Of a stretch of DNA of 17,792 nt, positions 7,563-14,575 are shown in pieces. The first letter of the stretch is position 1. The number at the start of each line of letters is the position of its first letter. The position numbers and the translations under genes are program-made. The notes below the pieces were generated by a model. It was not told where the DNA came from. It worked only from the letters and a program-made list of their open reading frames with translations, and made no database searches. The DNA comes from an uncultured Bacteroidales bacterium. GTDB lineage: Bacteria > Bacteroidota > Bacteroidia > Bacteroidales > Marinilabiliaceae. The DNA is taken from contig CALAVC010000175.1 of the NCBI GenBank assembly GCA_937892095.1, positions 1-17,792 of the forward strand. Reading direction: 5' to 3'.

Positions 7563-7574
7563 TTGGTATACCAA
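7563..7574. repeat. 12-bp perfect palindrome
   Basis: TTGGTATACCAA is its own inverse complement. It directly abuts the inverted repeat at 7575-7600, giving two dyads back to back. It has the look of a protein-binding site; the binder is unknown. Confidence 0.55.
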
Positions 7575-7600
7575 TTATTTTAACCTATAAGTTAAAATAA
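7575..7600. repeat. 10-bp perfect inverted repeat, 6-base loop
   Basis: TTATTTTAAC (7575-7584) and GTTAAAATAA (7591-7600) are exact inverse complements around CTATAA. The stem is AT-rich and lacks a following T-run, so it is not a convincing terminator. It may be an operator, or the upstream part of a structured leader for the gene at 7913. Confidence 0.5.
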
Positions 7601-7670
7601 ATATACATAACTACTTGATTTATAGTATGTAATGTATTTGTGATTAATGTAAAATCAAAAGATATTAAAT

Positions 7671-7689
7671 AAGTAAATCTAAGTAAATC
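7671..7689 (+). repeat. Tandem AAGTAAATC repeat
   Basis: AAGTAAATC occurs at 7671-7679 and again at 7681-7689, exactly 10 bases apart, so both copies face the same side of the helix. Each contains the GTAAA core found around the regulator promoter, suggesting the same protein may bind here. A TTTAC lies just after, at 7695-7699. Confidence 0.4.
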
Positions 7690-7733
7690 AACCTTTTACC
7701 ATTGTAAGATCGCTTCTTCTATCGGTTAATTTA

Positions 7734-7763
7734 GTTAATCGAAAGTTTATTGTATTGATTAAC
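7734..7763. repeat. 7-bp spaced inverted repeat GTTAATC/GATTAAC
   Basis: GTTAATC (7734-7740) is mirrored by GATTAAC (7757-7763), 23 bases between starts. A related GGTTAAT lies just before. In AT-rich DNA a 7-bp match is weak evidence on its own; it is listed because of the other dyads in this spacer. Confidence 0.25.
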
Positions 7764-7842
7764 AATAATATTGAGCCTATCCCCTACCCTTTGGTCACGA
7801 AAATTCTTAAAAGATTGCTAACTTAGGACCATTAACTCATAC

Positions 7843-7856
7843 TTCTTGTACAAGAA
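7843..7856. repeat. 14-bp perfect palindrome upstream of the 7913 gene
   Basis: TTCTTGTACAAGAA is fully self-complementary. It ends 56 bases before the ATG at 7913, where an operator or an early leader hairpin would be expected. No GC-rich stem or T-run is present, so it is not a terminator. Confidence 0.5.
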
Positions 7857-7912
7857 ATAGAAACAATTGCAGATTTGCCCAACTATTAAACCAACTCAAA
7901 AAACATTAAGCT

Positions 7913-8233
7913 ATGACACGAGAAGAACTTATCAAGCAGTGCAAATACTATAAGGGTGAAGAAGAATGTCCGTACGATGGACAACAGACAAACAAAGAGA
8001 TGTTATGGTTCTATGAGCGTTGTTGGTTTTTGGGAATGTTACGTGGTGAGGATTTTAAAACGATATGTGAAGAGTATAAAACTTACACAGCAAACACAAT
8101 CGAAACAAACGAAAAAATACCATTTACATTAAGGGCTCTACTCTTTAATCGATATGCACAAACAAGTATGACAAGCAGAGAAGAGACAATTAAAAACTTT
8201 ACTGAGTTTCTTAATACCTACTATGGAAAATAA
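7913..8233 (+). CDS. Small hypothetical protein, 106 aa
   Basis: I do not recognise a characterised family. The protein starts MTREELIKQCKYYKGEEECPYD and is acidic, aromatic-rich and apparently soluble, with no signal peptide or membrane segment. It has four Cys (in QCKYY, EECPYD, ERCWF and TICEEY) that could bind metal, but the spacing is irregular. The opening resembles small uncharacterised proteins seen in Bacteroidales, which supports a real gene, as do its normal codon use and the AT-rich leader ending AAGCT-ATG. It stands alone on the plus strand after the palindrome-rich spacer and before a dead phage-like gene on the other strand. It may have arrived with that phage material; that is inference from position only. 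I see no terminator hairpin after it. Confidence 0.65.
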   Translation: MTREELIKQCKYYKGEEECPYDGQQTNKEMLWFYERCWFLGMLRGEDFKTICEEYKTYTANTIETNEKIPFTLRALLFNRYAQTSMTSREETIKNFTEFLNTYYGK

Positions 8234-8303
8234 TGTTCAAAATTTGATACTTGATTGAATAGCTCACCTATCATAAGCAAGTAAATTGTATTTTGGTTAC
8301 GTT

Positions 8304-9203
8304 TTATAACCTCAAACCTACTACCTCGTTGACCAATCCACACTCTCTCTCTTTCCCCATATATTCGTTGGCAAGTCCGTCCCATAGGTTGTTCTTCGCG
8401 TAGTCATATTTATTATGGTCTGTGTAGTGAGAAAAAGGCTCTGCATATATACCGTGCGCACCCTTTGGTACAACGATAATTAAATTACACTTTAACGTAA
8501 AGCCTTTGTCTACACGTACAGAGGTAGACAAAAAGCTACCATTAGTAAATACATCACCAACCGATACCTCCGACAGATTTTTACCAAGTTCTGGTATTGG
8601 ATAGTCGCTTACACCTCTTCGTACTACAAAACTCAAAATCTTTTATTAAAGTCAGGTATTCCTTTTTGTCGAGCTTATCAAACAGCACTGGCTTATCCTC
8701 ACTTATCGCCTTTGCCTCTAACTGCTGTATTTTCTTGTCAACTTTTGCAAATTGCTTTTTATATGCCAACTGTGCTATTTCCCAAGTGGCATATTTCTTG
8801 TGTTCTCCAACTCATTTAATTTCAAAGTGAGTTTCTTTTTCTGCTCTTCGAGAGTAAGACCAGCCCAACTCTCAATTTTGGTTTTAACAGCTTCGTTGAC
8901 CGCCTTAGCTTCTTGCAAAGAATAGAGTTTTGCAGTCGCAAATGGGTTTTCCAAATATTCAAGCGAATACAATTCTTTGCCGAGAGCCTTAACCTTTTGC
9001 GCCTCAACATACGCCAACTTATAATCAGCTTTTTGTAGTGCCTTTTGTAGTGCTGACGTGTCAATATCGCTTATGACATTGAACTTATTTATTAGCTTGT
9101 TGCCGTACTTAATTACTGCCTTGCGTTCCGCCCACTCACCACGTAGGACGTTAGCATAAACAAATGTGGGGGTGCATTTCAATAATAATGAGTAAATTTG
9201 CAA
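8304..9203 (-). pseudogene. Phage-like ADP-ribosyltransferase protein, broken by two frameshifts
   Basis: Three consecutive minus-strand frames make one protein of about 290 aa. The first part (about 9165 to 8795) is helical and Lys/Glu-rich (WAERKAVIKYGNKLINKFN...). A break in the TTT run at 8794-8796 (one base missing) leads to a frame reading KYATWEIAQLAYKKQF. A second break in the AAAA run at 8628-8631 (one base extra) leads to FVVRRGVSDY and the C-terminal domain. That domain shows all three marks of R-S-E ADP-ribosyltransferases: Arg-Gly in VVRRGV, STS in FLSTSV, and ExE in KERECGL. Such domains are often fused to phage head-morphogenesis proteins or toxins in Bacteroidota; the helical front part fits that but is not diagnostic. 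The 5' end is uncertain: the frame has no good start and runs into the prfC promoter, so the gene is probably truncated there. Confidence 0.7.
9193..9200 (+). promoter_or_regulatory. Possible -7 box of prfC
   Basis: TAAATTTG matches TAnnTTTG and lies 50 bases before the prfC ATG. The -33 element is not clear. It lies inside the nominal 5' end of the dead ADP-ribosyltransferase frame, suggesting that gene's homologous part ends before about 9180. Confidence 0.4.
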
Positions 9204-9250
9204 TCGTTAAAACATTGAAAGAACGCAACATTCAATTACCTACATAGATA

Positions 9251-10825
9251 ATGGAATTTGAACAAGAGATTGCACGTCGACGGACGTTTGCAATAATTAG
9301 CCACCCAGATGCTGGCAAAACCACCCTTACTGAAAAACTATTGCTTTTTGGCGGTGCCATACATGTGGCAGGTGCTGTAAAAAGCAACAAGATTAAAAAG
9401 ACTGCCACGTCGGACTTTATGGAGATTGAGAAACAACGTGGCATTTCGGTGGCAACATCGGTTATGGGCTTTGAATATAATGGCTACAAGGTTAATATTC
9501 TTGACACACCTGGTCACCAAGACTTTGCCGAAGATACTTTTAGGACACTTACTGCTGTTGATAGTGTAATAATTGTAATTGATGCAGCCAAAGGTGTGGA
9601 GACACAGACACGGAAGCTAATGCAAGTGTGTCGTATGCGCAACACGCCTGTGATTGTGTTTGTAAATAAACTCGACCGCCCGTGTGGGGATGCTTTTGAC
9701 TTGCTGGACGAAATAGAAACCGAACTAAAAATAGGAGTTCGCCCACTTAGCTGGCCCATTGGCAATGGTGAGCGGTTTATGGGAGTATATAACTTGTTCG
9801 AGAAGTCGCTCTACATGTACGAACCGAGCAAACAGACAGTGCAAGAGGGAGTAGCCGTCGAACTAAGCAGTAAAGAACTTGACAGCAGAATAGGAGAAAC
9901 AGAGGCTGCAACACTGCGCGAAGAGGTTGAAACCATAGATGGAGTGTACCCTGAGTTTGATGTGCAAGACTATCTGCGAGGTCAGATTGCACCCGTCTTC
10001 TTTGGTAGTGCACTCAACAACTTTGGTGTACGAGAGTTGCTTCATTGTTTTTTGCAAATAGCCCCTCAACCACAAACAAGCCATGCTGCCGAACGCGATG
10101 TATTGCCCCAAGAGAAAAAGTTCACTGGCTTCGTGTTTAAGATACATGCCAACATGGACCCCAATCACCGCAATCGAATAGCATTCGTAAAGATATGCAG
10201 TGGAAAATTTGAGCGCAACAAAGCATATAAGCACGTAAGACTAGGAAAGGAGTTGAAGTTCTCGAGCCCGACGGCCTTTATGGCAGACAAGAAGTCGATA
10301 ATTGATGAGGCATACCCAGGCGACATTGTGGGTTTGCCCGACACGGGAAACTTCAAGATTGGCGACAGCATATCGGAGGGAGAGAACATTAATTTTAGAG
10401 GTCTGCCAAGCTTCTCGCCAGAACTATTCAGGTATATTGACAATGCCGACCCTATGAAGGCCAAGCAACTTGCCAAGGGCATAGACCAACTAATGGACGA
10501 GGGTGTTGCACAGCTTTTTGTACATCAGTTTAATGGTCGTAAGATAATCGGTACAGTCGGTGCGCTGCAGTTTGAAGTGATTGAATATCGTCTGTTGCAT
10601 GAGTATGGGGCAAAGTGTCGCTACGAAGGCATCTCGCTCTATAAAGCATGCTGGATAGAAAGTGACGACGTTGCAGAACTAAGTGAATTTAAGAAACGCA
10701 AAGCTCAGTATTTGGCAAAAGACAAAGACGGGCGCGACGTATTCTTGGCCGAAAGCAACTTCATGCTACAAATGGCCGAACAAGACTTTAAGAAAATCAG
10801 ATTCCATTTCACAAGTGAATTTTAA
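9251..10825 (+). CDS. prfC: Peptide chain release factor 3
   Basis: A translational GTPase that removes RF1/RF2 from the ribosome after peptide release. It has 524 aa, the normal RF3 length. The GTPase motifs are clear: G1 SHPDAGKTT at 17-25, the RGISVATS switch region at about 63-70, G3 DTPGH at 85-89, and G4 NKLD at 139-142. Later segments also fit RF3 (FTGFVFKIHANMDPNHRNR and QLFVHQFNGRKIIGTVGALQFEV). The Ser in SHPDAGKT and the SDFMEIEKQRGISV stretch distinguish it from EF-G. ATG 9251 is the natural start. The downstream lipoprotein gene begins at a GTG within its last codons (11-base overlap), so the two are probably cotranscribed without a shared function. Confidence 0.97.
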   Translation: MEFEQEIARRRTFAIISHPDAGKTTLTEKLLLFGGAIHVAGAVKSNKIKKTATSDFMEIEKQRGISVATSVMGFEYNGYKVNILDTPGHQDFAEDTFRTLTAVDSVIIVIDAAKGVETQTRKLMQVCRMRNTPVIVFVNKLDRPCGDAFDLLDEIETELKIGVRPLSWPIGNGERFMGVYNLFEKSLYMYEPSKQTVQEGVAVELSSKELDSRIGETEAATLREEVETIDGVYPEFDVQDYLRGQIAPVFFGSALNNFGVRELLHCFLQIAPQPQTSHAAERDVLPQEKKFTGFVFKIHANMDPNHRNRIAFVKICSGKFERNKAYKHVRLGKELKFSSPTAFMADKKSIIDEAYPGDIVGLPDTGNFKIGDSISEGENINFRGLPSFSPELFRYIDNADPMKAKQLAKGIDQLMDEGVAQLFVHQFNGRKIIGTVGALQFEVIEYRLLHEYGAKCRYEGISLYKACWIESDDVAELSEFKKRKAQYLAKDKDGRDVFLAESNFMLQMAEQDFKKIRFHFTSEF

Positions 10826-11480
10826 GCGTACAATATGGTTGTCGTATGTGGCAATTATAAGTGCTTGTAGTTCAGAGCCAGAAAACAGATGGATTGTCGA
10901 AAGCGAAACTGAAAACTATAGTCTACAATATGTTGGCGACACGATAGAAATAGTTGCACCCAAAGGCTTAACGCTTTGGAATGAGAAGACGTTTTGTGCT
11001 CCGATAACTTTTGAATACGAGGCAAAGGTAGTCTACGAAAACGAAGGCGATAGGCTTAGTGACCTTAATTGTTTTTGGATGGCGAGCGACCCACGATGTG
11101 GTGGCGATGCACTGAGAGACACAGCTACACGCAGAGGTAACTTTAACAAGACTTATGCGTTACAGCTATACTATGTTGGCTATGGTGGAAACAGCAATAA
11201 GACAACACGTTTTAGGCGGTATAACGCAGATGTGCGAGGCATAGTAGACAAACAATTCCGACCACAAATACTGACGGAATATACAGACTCTGCGCATCTT
11301 TTGGTGGCGAACCATTGGTACAAGATTAGAATAGAAAGTCGTGCAGACGGGCGCAATCTTTACTTTGTGAACAATGAGAAACTTGTGGACTATGTTGATT
11401 CTGTACCACTGAAAGAAGGATTGTTTGGATTACGTACGACACACTCGCACGTGAAATTTAGGAACTTCAGAGCGTACTAA
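10815..11480 (+). CDS. DUF6250-like lipoprotein
   Basis: A 221-aa exported protein. From the GTG at 10815 it opens MNFKRTIWLSYVAIISACSS, a textbook lipoprotein signal with basic start, hydrophobic core and lipidated Cys18. The frame is open back to an ATG at 10683, but that start lies deep in prfC and would bury the signal sequence. The mature part has GDTIEIVAPKGLTLW, DLNCFWMASDP, YYVGYGGNSNKTTRFRRY and GLFGLRTTHSHVKFRNFRAY, which I recognise as the DUF6250 pattern (related to DUF1961), a concanavalin-like beta-sandwich found beside polysaccharide-degrading enzymes. A carbohydrate-binding or lyase-like role is inferred. No SusC/SusD or glycosidase genes are nearby, so its substrate cannot be guessed. 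The terminator at 11484-11520 directly follows. Confidence 0.82.
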   Translation: MNFKRTIWLSYVAIISACSSEPENRWIVESETENYSLQYVGDTIEIVAPKGLTLWNEKTFCAPITFEYEAKVVYENEGDRLSDLNCFWMASDPRCGGDALRDTATRRGNFNKTYALQLYYVGYGGNSNKTTRFRRYNADVRGIVDKQFRPQILTEYTDSAHLLVANHWYKIRIESRADGRNLYFVNNEKLVDYVDSVPLKEGLFGLRTTHSHVKFRNFRAY

Positions 11481-11483
11481 AAA

Positions 11484-11520
11484 GGTGGAGAACTACCGAT
11501 AGTTCCCCACCCTATTTTTT
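11484..11520 (+). terminator. Rho-independent terminator, probably bidirectional
   Basis: GGTGGAGAACTA (11484-11495) pairs with TAGTTCCCCACC (11500-11511) with a single A-C mismatch around a CCGA loop. On the plus strand it is followed by CTATTTTTT. On the minus strand the same stem is followed by CTTTTTAG. It lies between the convergent DUF6250-like and DUF4230 genes and should stop both transcripts. Confidence 0.88.
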
Positions 11521-11534
11521 ACAAGCAAAGTGTT

Positions 11535-12179
11535 TTATTGTAGTGCTTTGGCTTTGTTTTCGAGAACTGAAGCAATGCTATCGTTGAGCGAACGGACGTA
11601 GACCGTGTAGCCATCGGCAGTCAGAGGGTCGATAATGAGGCTTAGGCTTTCGGAGGCTTTGTCTTGTGCTTCGCCCAGCAAGCCAGATTCGAGTGCTCGC
11701 ACTTCCATTGTATCTTTATGTTCTATACAGAATTTATTAAAATCGGACAGTTTGATAGAAGAAAAGAGTCCGTTGCTTTGGTTGAGTATCCTAAGGCTAT
11801 TTGGATCTATTTCGTGAGAAAGAATCTGAGTTTTGGGCAAATAGAACGTTACGATGGTATCGGACACATCGAACTTTGCATTTGCTAAGTTTATGCCAGC
11901 CTTGATAACTCCACTATACTGCATAATGAGTGTACTCGTCGAAAAGGGTATCTTCATGCCCCAAATATTCTCAGACTTTGAGTGCTTTGCGACATCGGTA
12001 TATGAATAGCTAACAGTGGCAAGTTCGCTTACTTGCGAGAGTTTAGACTGCACACTTTCGATGTTTATGGGGCGTAGCTCAGTTTTGTGCGACATAGTGT
12101 TAGCTACTTGTACACCTGTCTTGAAAGCTGTCCATGCTACAACACATAGGAGGACAAGTACGAGTAGGACTTTCTTCAT
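11535..12179 (-). CDS. DUF4230 protein
   Basis: A 214-aa protein with one N-terminal membrane anchor or uncleaved signal (MKKVLLVLVLLCVVAWTAF) and an extracytoplasmic DUF4230 domain. The usual pattern is visible: ELATVSYSYTD near residue 53, then IMQYSGVIKAGINLANAKF and DTIVTFYLPKTQILSHEID. The family is common in bacteria and lacks a known function; an envelope location is inferred from the anchor. Its ATG overlaps the hemD stop by 4 bases, the classic coupling overlap, making it the last gene of the minus-strand run before the terminator at 11484-11520. Confidence 0.85.
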   Translation of the reverse strand: MKKVLLVLVLLCVVAWTAFKTGVQVANTMSHKTELRPINIESVQSKLSQVSELATVSYSYTDVAKHSKSENIWGMKIPFSTSTLIMQYSGVIKAGINLANAKFDVSDTIVTFYLPKTQILSHEIDPNSLRILNQSNGLFSSIKLSDFNKFCIEHKDTMEVRALESGLLGEAQDKASESLSLIIDPLTADGYTVYVRSLNDSIASVLENKAKALQ

Positions 12180-12922
12180 TTTTTGTTTTGTTGCTTAACG
12201 AAGTTGTCTATGGCCATGGTCATAGAAGGGCATTCGGGCGTTGGTGCTTGTAAGTCGAGACGCAGACCAGCATCGGTAACGGCCTTGCCAGTTACAGGAC
12301 CAAACGCAGCTATAGCAGTATCGTTTTGTTCAAAATCGGGGAAGTTTTCACGGAGCGAAGCAATCCCCTGCGGGCTAAAGAAGACGAGCAAATCGTATTG
12401 CTTAATGTCGACGTCGTGCAAATCGGAGCTTACTGTACAGTAGAATGTTGCTATTTTGTATGTAAGCTTAGCTTTGTCGAGCAGGAGAGGGATTTCCTCC
12501 TTGTGGACATCGGATAGTGGCACGAGATAGTTTTCTTCCTTGTGCTTTTTCATGATGTCGACCAACTCTGCAAACTTGCCAGCAGCATGAAATATTTTGC
12601 GCTTACGATAGACTGTATACTTTTGCAGATATACGGCGATGGACTCCGAGATGCAGAAATATTTCATCATTTCGGGGACTGCAACGCGCAGCTCTGTACA
12701 CAAACGAAAGAAATGATCGACAGCGAATTTGCTTGTAAAGACAATGGCAGAATATGAAAGTATGTCTATTCGCTGCTTGCGAAAAGTTTTTGCATCGAGA
12801 CCTTCTACTTGTATGAACGAGCGGAAATCGATTGTTACATTGTTGGACGAAGCAACCTCGTAGTAAGGAGATTTTGGGTCGGTAGGAGTGGGTTGCGAAA
12901 CAAGAATTTTGTTTATCTTCAT
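12176..12922 (-). CDS. hemD: Uroporphyrinogen-III synthase
   Basis: HemD inverts ring D while closing hydroxymethylbilane to uroporphyrinogen III, the branch point to haem, sirohaem and cobalamin. The protein has 248 aa, the usual length. Sequence identity in this family is low and there is no short catalytic signature. The call rests on the two-domain layout: ILVSQPTP at the start, AIVFTSKFAVDHFF in domain 1, and near the end LLVFFSPQGIASLRENFP followed by IAAFGPVTGKAVTDAGL, the best-conserved HemD segment. It follows the DUF4271 gene, a pairing seen in many Bacteroidota. The 100-bp gap before it (12923-13022) is AT-rich and may hold an internal promoter, though I see no clear -7 box. No other haem biosynthesis gene is in view. 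Confidence 0.88.
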   Translation of the reverse strand: MKINKILVSQPTPTDPKSPYYEVASSNNVTIDFRSFIQVEGLDAKTFRKQRIDILSYSAIVFTSKFAVDHFFRLCTELRVAVPEMMKYFCISESIAVYLQKYTVYRKRKIFHAAGKFAELVDIMKKHKEENYLVPLSDVHKEEIPLLLDKAKLTYKIATFYCTVSSDLHDVDIKQYDLLVFFSPQGIASLRENFPDFEQNDTAIAAFGPVTGKAVTDAGLRLDLQAPTPECPSMTMAIDNFVKQQNKK

Positions 12923-13022
12923 TTTAAGTCAGATTAGTCAATTTGCTCTATGACCAATCGCGGAGGTTAGTTTTGGTTGTCTTTTTCTTTTGATTGTATG
13001 TTTTTAATAATTCGAACAGAAA

Positions 13023-13988
13023 CTAAAATAGTTTTTGTATCAAAAAATAAAGACATACTATTGGTGCCAATTCAGCGGTGCAAAGGTACAAAATAAAGTA
13101 GAAAAATGAGGGTATGTCTGTAACTCTATTTTTCATTGTGCAGATGATTCGGTATGTGGTAATGGCAACAAAGATGCAAGCAATAAGTATAAAAATTGGT
13201 TGGTAGAAGGCTTCGGGGACGAAAGGCAAGACGAGTGCAAAGCTTATGAGAGCGAGACCGATAACGGCACACGAAGCTCGCTTGAAAAGAATGGTGGTGG
13301 CGTAGGTCGCATCGTCGTAGAACGCATAGCCAATTAGCTTGTCGACAAGACAACGAAGATTGTAGAGTATGCCACAAAAGACAAAAATGATGGCTGTATA
13401 TAACAGGAGATTTATATGTTTGGGTAGTTGTGGATTTTGGTAGAGGAAGTATTCTACAACGAGCGCAGAGAGAACAAGATAGAAGATGACATTGAGTGTA
13501 GAGATGCCGAATTTGCTAAAAATATTGTTAGTCTGCTGGAATTTCTTCCATGTTAGCGAATTGGTTACAAAGCCCATTACGTCGGATACGACATTGGGGT
13601 ATGATAGGCGCACAAATATTATTGAGAGAAGTGAGATGACAGTAAGCAAAACAGATATGGGTGCATAGGGGCTAAGAGCAGTAGCACCCAAAGGCTTTAT
13701 TTCGAGATGTTGGTCGATAGCAGCGTCTATGGTATAGAAGGAGGTTATAAGCTGTGTTTGCTGATTGTTTTGCGATATGTATTGACATGGAGAAACGGCG
13801 GATTGCAGATCGGTTGATGCGACAGAGAGTTCAGCTATGGTTTGTGGAACTGGTGCAAAGAACACAGAGTCGGAATGCGACATGTGTTGAGTGTTCGAGC
13901 GAAAAGACTGTGGTGAAGCAATCTTTGGGGGGAGGACAGGTTGCACTGGTTGGACTACAGACGATTGGATGGTATCGGATTTCAACAT
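13023..13988 (-). CDS. DUF4271 integral membrane protein
   Basis: A 321-aa inner-membrane protein. The first 100 or so residues are polar and probably disordered, rich in Ser, Gln, Pro and Val with PVQPVLPP near the start. Six predicted transmembrane helices follow at about 108-127, 163-183, 192-212, 238-257, 262-284 and 293-317, in the DUF4271 arrangement. The function is unknown. Its steady position next to hemD in Bacteroidota has led to its listing beside HemD, but no biochemical role is established. It begins 3 bases after the stop of the LOG-family gene. Confidence 0.85.
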   Translation of the reverse strand: MLKSDTIQSSVVQPVQPVLPPKIASPQSFRSNTQHMSHSDSVFFAPVPQTIAELSVASTDLQSAVSPCQYISQNNQQTQLITSFYTIDAAIDQHLEIKPLGATALSPYAPISVLLTVISLLSIIFVRLSYPNVVSDVMGFVTNSLTWKKFQQTNNIFSKFGISTLNVIFYLVLSALVVEYFLYQNPQLPKHINLLLYTAIIFVFCGILYNLRCLVDKLIGYAFYDDATYATTILFKRASCAVIGLALISFALVLPFVPEAFYQPIFILIACIFVAITTYRIICTMKNRVTDIPSFFYFILYLCTAELAPIVCLYFLIQKLF

Positions 13989-13991
13989 AGA

Positions 13992-14570
13992 CTAAACTTC
14001 AGCGTCGGTAAGAGTGTATTGTGTTTCGTTGTACGAAGAGATGTAGCTGAGCAGTTCATCGACGGAATTGGCAACATAAAAAATATGGCGATGTTTTTCG
14101 TTAATTAATTTGCAAGACATCATATTGTCGAATTGCTCGATGAGTGGGTTGAAGAAACCGTCAAAGTTAGCAATTACAATTGGTTTGGGGTGTTCGGCAA
14201 GTTTTTTGCTTTCTATGGCAAAAAAAAGTTCGTCGAATGTTCCTGTACCTCCGGGTAGAATGAGAACGACATCGGACAGGTCGAGCATGCGTTGTTTACG
14301 CTCTGAGAGTGTGTTTACCTCAACAACATTGGTAACGTTGGGGTCGAGCCAGCCTTGCGCGATAAAACTGCGTGGTATGACTGCTGTAAGTGGTGCAGAT
14401 AGTCGACGTGCAGTACGCGAGACTTGGCCCATGAGTCCGATGGCTCCGCCACCATAGACGATCCCCCACCCCATGGCTGACAACTTTTCAATCCATTGGT
14501 CAGTTGCCGTCAGAAAAGACTGACTTGTCCATCTACTTGATGCACAAAAAACACAAATCGTTCGAGACAT
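13992..14570 (-). CDS. LOG-family nucleotide phosphoribohydrolase (TIGR00730)
   Basis: A Rossmann-fold enzyme of 192 aa from the family once misnamed 'lysine decarboxylase'. Characterised members cleave nucleoside 5'-monophosphates (cytokinin riboside monophosphates, AMP) to base and ribose 5-phosphate. The diagnostic motifs are complete: VYGGGAIGLMG at 38-48, the ERKQRM segment at 90-95 with the conserved Arg, and PGGTGTFDE at 106-114. The natural substrate in this organism cannot be read from sequence, and cytokinin production should not be assumed. It sits 5 bases after the DUF6048-like gene and 3 bases before the DUF4271 gene. Confidence 0.93.
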   Translation of the reverse strand: MSRTICVFCASSRWTSQSFLTATDQWIEKLSAMGWGIVYGGGAIGLMGQVSRTARRLSAPLTAVIPRSFIAQGWLDPNVTNVVEVNTLSERKQRMLDLSDVVLILPGGTGTFDELFFAIESKKLAEHPKPIVIANFDGFFNPLIEQFDNMMSCKLINEKHRHIFYVANSVDELLSYISSYNETQYTLTDAEV

Positions 14571-14575
14571 ATAAA

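Larger units (their letters stand above)
7205..7912. other. 708-bp AT-rich non-coding spacer
   Basis: No credible gene, tRNA or rRNA is seen on either strand; the longest plus-strand ATG frames in the middle are about 25 codons. The region holds the regulator promoter, the TTTAC/GTAAA array and a set of palindromes and repeats entered separately. Nothing resembles a DnaA-box cluster, and I could not fold it as a known riboswitch or 6S-like RNA by eye. Confidence 0.7.

Noticed and set aside
7205..7912. Possible replication origin, because the spacer is AT-rich with many repeats
   Set aside because: No cluster of DnaA-box-like TTATCCACA motifs, and no dnaA, dnaN or partition gene nearby.
7363..7912. 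Possible CRISPR array from short repeats
   Set aside because: The repeats are 5-11 bases, unevenly spaced and partly inverted; no 25-40-base repeat with uniform spacers and no cas gene.
10683..10814. Longer start (ATG 10683) for the DUF6250-like lipoprotein
   Set aside because: It lies 143 bases inside prfC in another frame, and would place the lipobox internally.
14110..14457. 115-codon plus-strand frame opposite the LOG-family gene
   Set aside because: Antisense shadow; the minus-strand protein has the complete family motifs.
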